This document shows positions 25,988 to 28,603 of a stretch of DNA of 28,603 nucleotides, piece after piece. Position numbers and translations under genes: made by a program. The stretch spans positions 1 to 28,603 of the forward strand of contig CALKUR010000123.1 of the NCBI GenBank assembly GCA_937996725.1, given 5' to 3'. The notes beneath the pieces are model-generated. The model was not told the DNA's origin. It saw only the letters and a list, made by a program, of their open reading frames with translations, and did not search any database. This DNA is from an uncultured Dechloromonas sp. GTDB taxonomy: Bacteria > Pseudomonadota > Gammaproteobacteria > Burkholderiales > Rhodocyclaceae. How positions within the stretch are numbered: the first letter of the stretch is position 1; each line of letters begins with the position of its first letter.

Positions 25988-26815
25988 TTATTTCTTGTGA
26001 CGACGCTGCACGATCATGCTGGTCGTACGCTTGTTGCTACGGGTACGGTAACCCTTAGCCGGAGTACCCCACGGCGAGACCGGCACACGACCTTCGCCAG
26101 TACGGCCTTCACCACCACCGTGCGGGTGATCCACCGGGTTCATGGCGGTACCGCGGACAGTCGGGCGAATACCGCGCCAACGGGTGGCACCGGCTTTACC
26201 CAGCTTACGCAGGTTGTTTTCTTCGTTACCGACTTCACCGATGGTAGCGCGGCACTCAACGTGCACGCGGCGTACTTCACCCGAGCGCAGACGCACCTGA
26301 GCGTACACACCTTCGCGCGCCATCAGCTGTACCGAAGCGCCGGCCGAACGCGCCATTTGCGCACCCTTGCCCGGGATCATTTCGATACAGTGGATGGTGG
26401 TACCCACCGGAATGTTGCGGATCGGCAAGGCGTTACCCGTCTTGATCGGTGCTTCGGCACCGCTCATGATCGAAGCGCCAACTTCTAGGCCGCGCGGGGC
26501 GATGATGTAGCGACGCTCGCCATCGGCGTACAGCACCAGAGCGATGTTCGCTGTGCGGTTCGGATCGTATTCCAGACGTTCAACCTTGCCCGGAATGCCA
26601 TCTTTGTTACGCTTGAAGTCGATCAGGCGGTAGTGTTGCTTCGAACCACCACCCTGGTGACGAACGGTAATACGGCCGTTGTTGTTACGACCGGCGTTTT
26701 TCGATTGCTTTTCGACCAGCGCTGCATGCGGGCGACCCTTATGCAGTTTGTCGTTAACAACCTTGACGACGCCACGACGACCGGGCGATGTCGGTTTGAC
26801 TTTGACGAGTGCCAT
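25988..26815 (-). CDS. rplB: Large-subunit ribosomal protein L2
   Basis: This 275-residue protein at the peptidyl transferase centre includes the conserved [13 protein letters not shown] with the functionally important histidine. The start [19 protein letters not shown] is typical. Its ATG overlaps the rplW stop by one base (TAATG). Confidence 0.98.
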   Translation of the reverse strand: MALVKVKPTSPGRRGVVKVVNDKLHKGRPHAALVEKQSKNAGRNNNGRITVRHQGGGSKQHYRLIDFKRNKDGIPGKVERLEYDPNRTANIALVLYADGERRYIIAPRGLEVGASIMSGAEAPIKTGNALPIRNIPVGTTIHCIEMIPGKGAQMARSAGASVQLMAREGVYAQVRLRSGEVRRVHVECRATIGEVGNEENNLRKLGKAGATRWRGIRPTVRGTAMNPVDHPHGGGEGRTGEGRVPVSPWGTPAKGYRTRSNKRTTSMIVQRRHKK

Positions 26816-27117
26816 TATGCCACCCCTCCTTCAGCAAACTGGATCTCCTGGCCGGCCTTCAGGCAAACGAATGCCTTCTTCCAACCCTTGCGGCGACCCT
26901 GGATCGAACCACGACGCTTGGCCTTGCCCTTAACATTCAGGACCTGGACGGCATCGACTTCGACCTTGAAGAGCAGCTCGACGGCTGCCTTGATCTCCGG
27001 CTTGGTCGCGTCAGCGGCCACTTTGAAGATCACTTGATTGTTCTTGTCGGCAACATCGGTAGCCTTTTCGGATACCTGGGGTGCCAGCAATACTTGTAAC
27101 AGTCGTTCCTGGTTCAT
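26815..27117 (-). CDS. rplW: Large-subunit ribosomal protein L23
   Basis: This 100-residue protein at the tunnel exit docks trigger factor and SRP. The start [20 protein letters not shown] at 27117 follows GAGGAG at eight bases and overlaps the rplD stop as ATGA; a GTG at 27123 would be only two bases from the ribosome site. The C-terminus is basic and Gly-containing as usual. Confidence 0.97.
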   Translation of the reverse strand: MNQERLLQVLLAPQVSEKATDVADKNNQVIFKVAADATKPEIKAAVELLFKVEVDAVQVLNVKGKAKRRGSIQGRRKGWKKAFVCLKAGQEIQFAEGGVA

Positions 27118-27734
27118 CCCCACATCTCCTCAAACTTGGCCACGGCATTGCGCGTCACCAGTACTTTGGCGTAACGCACGAGCGAGACCGGATCGGTTTC
27201 CTTGGCTTCGAGCACCAGCACGTTCGGCAGGTTGCGCGACGACAGCCACAGGTTCTCGTCCAGGTTGTCGGTGATCACGAGCACTTGGTCGAGGCCCATG
27301 TTCTTGACCTTCTGCGCGAACAGCTTGGTCTTCGGGGCTTCGACGGCGAAAGCGTCGACGACAGCCAGACGATCTTCACGCACCAGCTGCGACAGGATGG
27401 TGGCCATGCCGGCACGGTACATCTTGCGGTTCAGCTTTTGCGAGTAGTTCTGCTCTGGCGAATTCGGGAATGCGCGACCGCCTCCACGCCAGATCGGGCT
27501 GGACGACATACCGGAACGGGCACGACCCGTCCCTTTTTGGCGCCAAGGCTTGTGGGTGGTGTGAGCAACTTCGTCACGACCCTTTTGCTTCGAGTTGGCG
27601 CTACGGGCGTTGGCTTGGTAGCCGACGACCAATTGGTGCACCAGGTTCTCGTTATATTCGCGTGCGAACAGCGCATCGGAGGCCTGCAGACGGCTGGCTT
27701 CCTGACCCTGATCGTTGATAATTTTCAGTTCCAT
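27114..27734 (-). CDS. rplD: Large-subunit ribosomal protein L4
   Basis: This 206-residue protein has a loop extending into the exit tunnel ([20 protein letters not shown]). In E. coli it also represses the S10 operon through its leader. The start [20 protein letters not shown] follows AAGGAG. It lies 9 bp after rplC. Confidence 0.98.
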   Translation of the reverse strand: MELKIINDQGQEASRLQASDALFAREYNENLVHQLVVGYQANARSANSKQKGRDEVAHTTHKPWRQKGTGRARSGMSSSPIWRGGGRAFPNSPEQNYSQKLNRKMYRAGMATILSQLVREDRLAVVDAFAVEAPKTKLFAQKVKNMGLDQVLVITDNLDENLWLSSRNLPNVLVLEAKETDPVSLVRYAKVLVTRNAVAKFEEMWG

Positions 27735-27743
27735 ACGATCTCC

Positions 27744-28382
27744 TTAGGCCTTGACGGCGGGACGCACAACAACGTCCGAACCGCGGGCGCCGGGAACGGC
27801 ACCCTTGACGAGGAGGAGCTGACGGTCAGCATCGACACGAACCACAACGAGGTTCTGGGTCGTGCGCTGAACGTCACCGAGGTGGCCAGCCATGCGCTTA
27901 CCCGGGAAAACGCGACCCGGATCCTGCGCCATACCGATCGAGCCCGGCACATTGTGCGAGCGCGAGTTACCGTGGGTAGCACGGCCGGAGGCGAAGTTGT
28001 AACGCTTGATGGTGCCGGCGTAGCCCTTACCGATGGAGACGCCCTGGACGTCCACCTTCTGACCAGCCTCGAACAGGCTGACGGCGACATGATCGCCCGG
28101 CTTGAACTCGGCAGCTTTCGCTGCGTCGACACGGAATTCCTTGAGAACGGTACCGGCTTCGGCGCCGGCTTTCGCCAGGTGGCCTGCCGCGGCTTTGTTC
28201 ACGCGGGAAGCACGGCGAGTACCGAAAGTAACCTGAACAGCAGTGTAGCCGTCGGTTTCAGGAGTCTTGATTTGCGTCACGCGGTTGTTCGACACGTCAA
28301 CGACGGTAACAGGAATCGAATCCCCGTCATCCGTGAAGATGCGCATCATGCCAACCTTGCGACCTAAAAGGCCCAGGCTCAT
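27744..28382 (-). CDS. rplC: Large-subunit ribosomal protein L3
   Basis: This 212-residue early-assembly protein reaches the peptidyl transferase centre. The start [20 protein letters not shown] at 28382 follows GGAG at six bases; longer in-frame starts at 28391 and 28400 overlap this site. The block [20 protein letters not shown] holds the residue methylated by PrmB in E. coli. It is separated from rpsJ by a 158-bp gap with a likely promoter. Confidence 0.98.
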   Translation of the reverse strand: MSLGLLGRKVGMMRIFTDDGDSIPVTVVDVSNNRVTQIKTPETDGYTAVQVTFGTRRASRVNKAAAGHLAKAGAEAGTVLKEFRVDAAKAAEFKPGDHVAVSLFEAGQKVDVQGVSIGKGYAGTIKRYNFASGRATHGNSRSHNVPGSIGMAQDPGRVFPGKRMAGHLGDVQRTTQNLVVVRVDADRQLLLVKGAVPGARGSDVVVRPAVKA

Positions 28383-28479
28383 TGTTTTCTCCATTCCCAC
28401 CTTCGATTGGGCGGGGCTGATGTTTATAAAACTGTAAGGTTGAAAGCTCTAAAAAGACCAACTTTCACCGAAGCCGGCG

Positions 28480-28509
28480 ATTATAGCTGGTAACTCCACG
28501 CCTCGGCAA
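28480..28509 (-). promoter_or_regulatory. Likely promoter between rpsJ and rplC
   Basis: On the - strand a perfect -10 TATAAT (28480-28485) is preceded after 18 nt by TTGCCG (28504-28509, 4/6 match). Transcription would start near 28473, leaving a leader of about 90 nt before rplC. The -35 lies in the 3' arm of an imperfect 8-bp hairpin (28501-28518). Confidence 0.55.
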
Positions 28510-28540
28510 GTGCCGGGGCGCGGAATTCGGAGCTTTCGGG

Positions 28541-28603
28541 TTACTGCAGCTTGATTTCGACGTCAACGCCGGCCGGAAGATCCAGCTTCATCAACGCGTC
28601 AAC
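28541..28603 (-). CDS. rpsJ: Ribosomal protein S10, C-terminal end only
   Basis: The last 20 codons plus TAA are present, reading VDALMKLDLPAGVDVEIKLQ, which is the conserved C-terminus of S10 (a protein of about 103 residues that also serves as NusE). The gene continues beyond the window edge. Its position before rplC is canonical. Confidence 0.96.
   Translation of the reverse strand, partial: VDALMKLDLPAGVDVEIKLQ

Noticed and set aside
27081..28367. A 428-codon + strand frame opposite rplD and rplC
   Set aside because: Same shadow effect as the other long antisense frames in the cluster; no motif or start signal.
1..28603. CRISPR arrays, tRNA or rRNA genes, insertion sequences, phage genes
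   Set aside because: I saw no direct-repeat arrays, no transposase or integrase motifs, no tRNA-like cloverleaf and no rRNA sequence on either strand.

Overview
The window looks like an assembled contig of a Gram-negative betaproteobacterium. The evidence is the TonB, porin and lipoprotein genes, the ubiquinone genes ubiA and ubiD, a beta-type RpoA N-terminus, and infA and rpmJ lying between secY and rpsM inside the ribosomal protein cluster. The first 37 bases are not genomic: bases 5-37 match the standard Illumina read-1 adapter/primer sequence, so the contig starts at an untrimmed read end inside a permease gene.

Region 1 (about 38-7900) is a metal-handling block. On the + strand a 5'-truncated ABC-3 family Zn/Mn-type permease is followed 15 bp later by a periplasmic PCu(A)C copper chaperone with the complete H-x10-M-x21-H-x-M motif, then a hairpin. 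Convergent to them, on the - strand, is a probable five-gene operon read in the order OprB-type porin, secreted beta-propeller, Tat-exported DyP peroxidase of the EfeB class, DUF2946 protein, and OprC-like TonB-dependent copper receptor with CxxxM and HxM motifs. One strong sigma70-type promoter lies upstream of the porin and is overlapped by a Fur-box-like sequence, with a second weaker one just downstream. I infer an iron- or metal-regulated envelope system for copper and/or iron-haem acquisition.

Region 2 (7900-14750) is mostly + strand. It holds a 26-residue cysteine-rich small ORF, missed by normal length cut-offs, that overlaps by ATGA the start of a lipoprotein with the domain order MsrA-thioredoxin-like-MsrB. 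Then come ubiA and ubiD, a convergent YciA-like acyl-CoA thioesterase, an Atm1-type ABC exporter and an HdeD-family membrane protein. A perfect bidirectional terminator closes the region.

Region 3 (14765-28603, - strand) is the S10-spc-alpha ribosomal cluster in canonical order: rpsJ (3' end only), rplC, rplD, rplW, rplB, rpsS, rplV, rpsC, rplP, rpmC, rpsQ, rplN, rplX, rplE, rpsN, rpsH, rplF, rplR, rpsE, rpmD, rplO, secY, infA, rpmJ, rpsM, rpsK, rpsD, rpoA, rplQ. Most spacings are under 30 bp with several stop/start overlaps. Four wider gaps stand out: rpsJ-rplC (158 bp, likely promoter), rpsQ-rplN (181 bp, hairpins plus likely spc promoter), infA-rpmJ (99 bp) and rpmJ-rpsM (50 bp, two hairpins where S4 control acts in E. 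coli). The ribosomal genes themselves look ordinary. The most interesting parts are the metal operon and the small cysteine-rich ORF coupled to the methionine sulfoxide reductase fusion.
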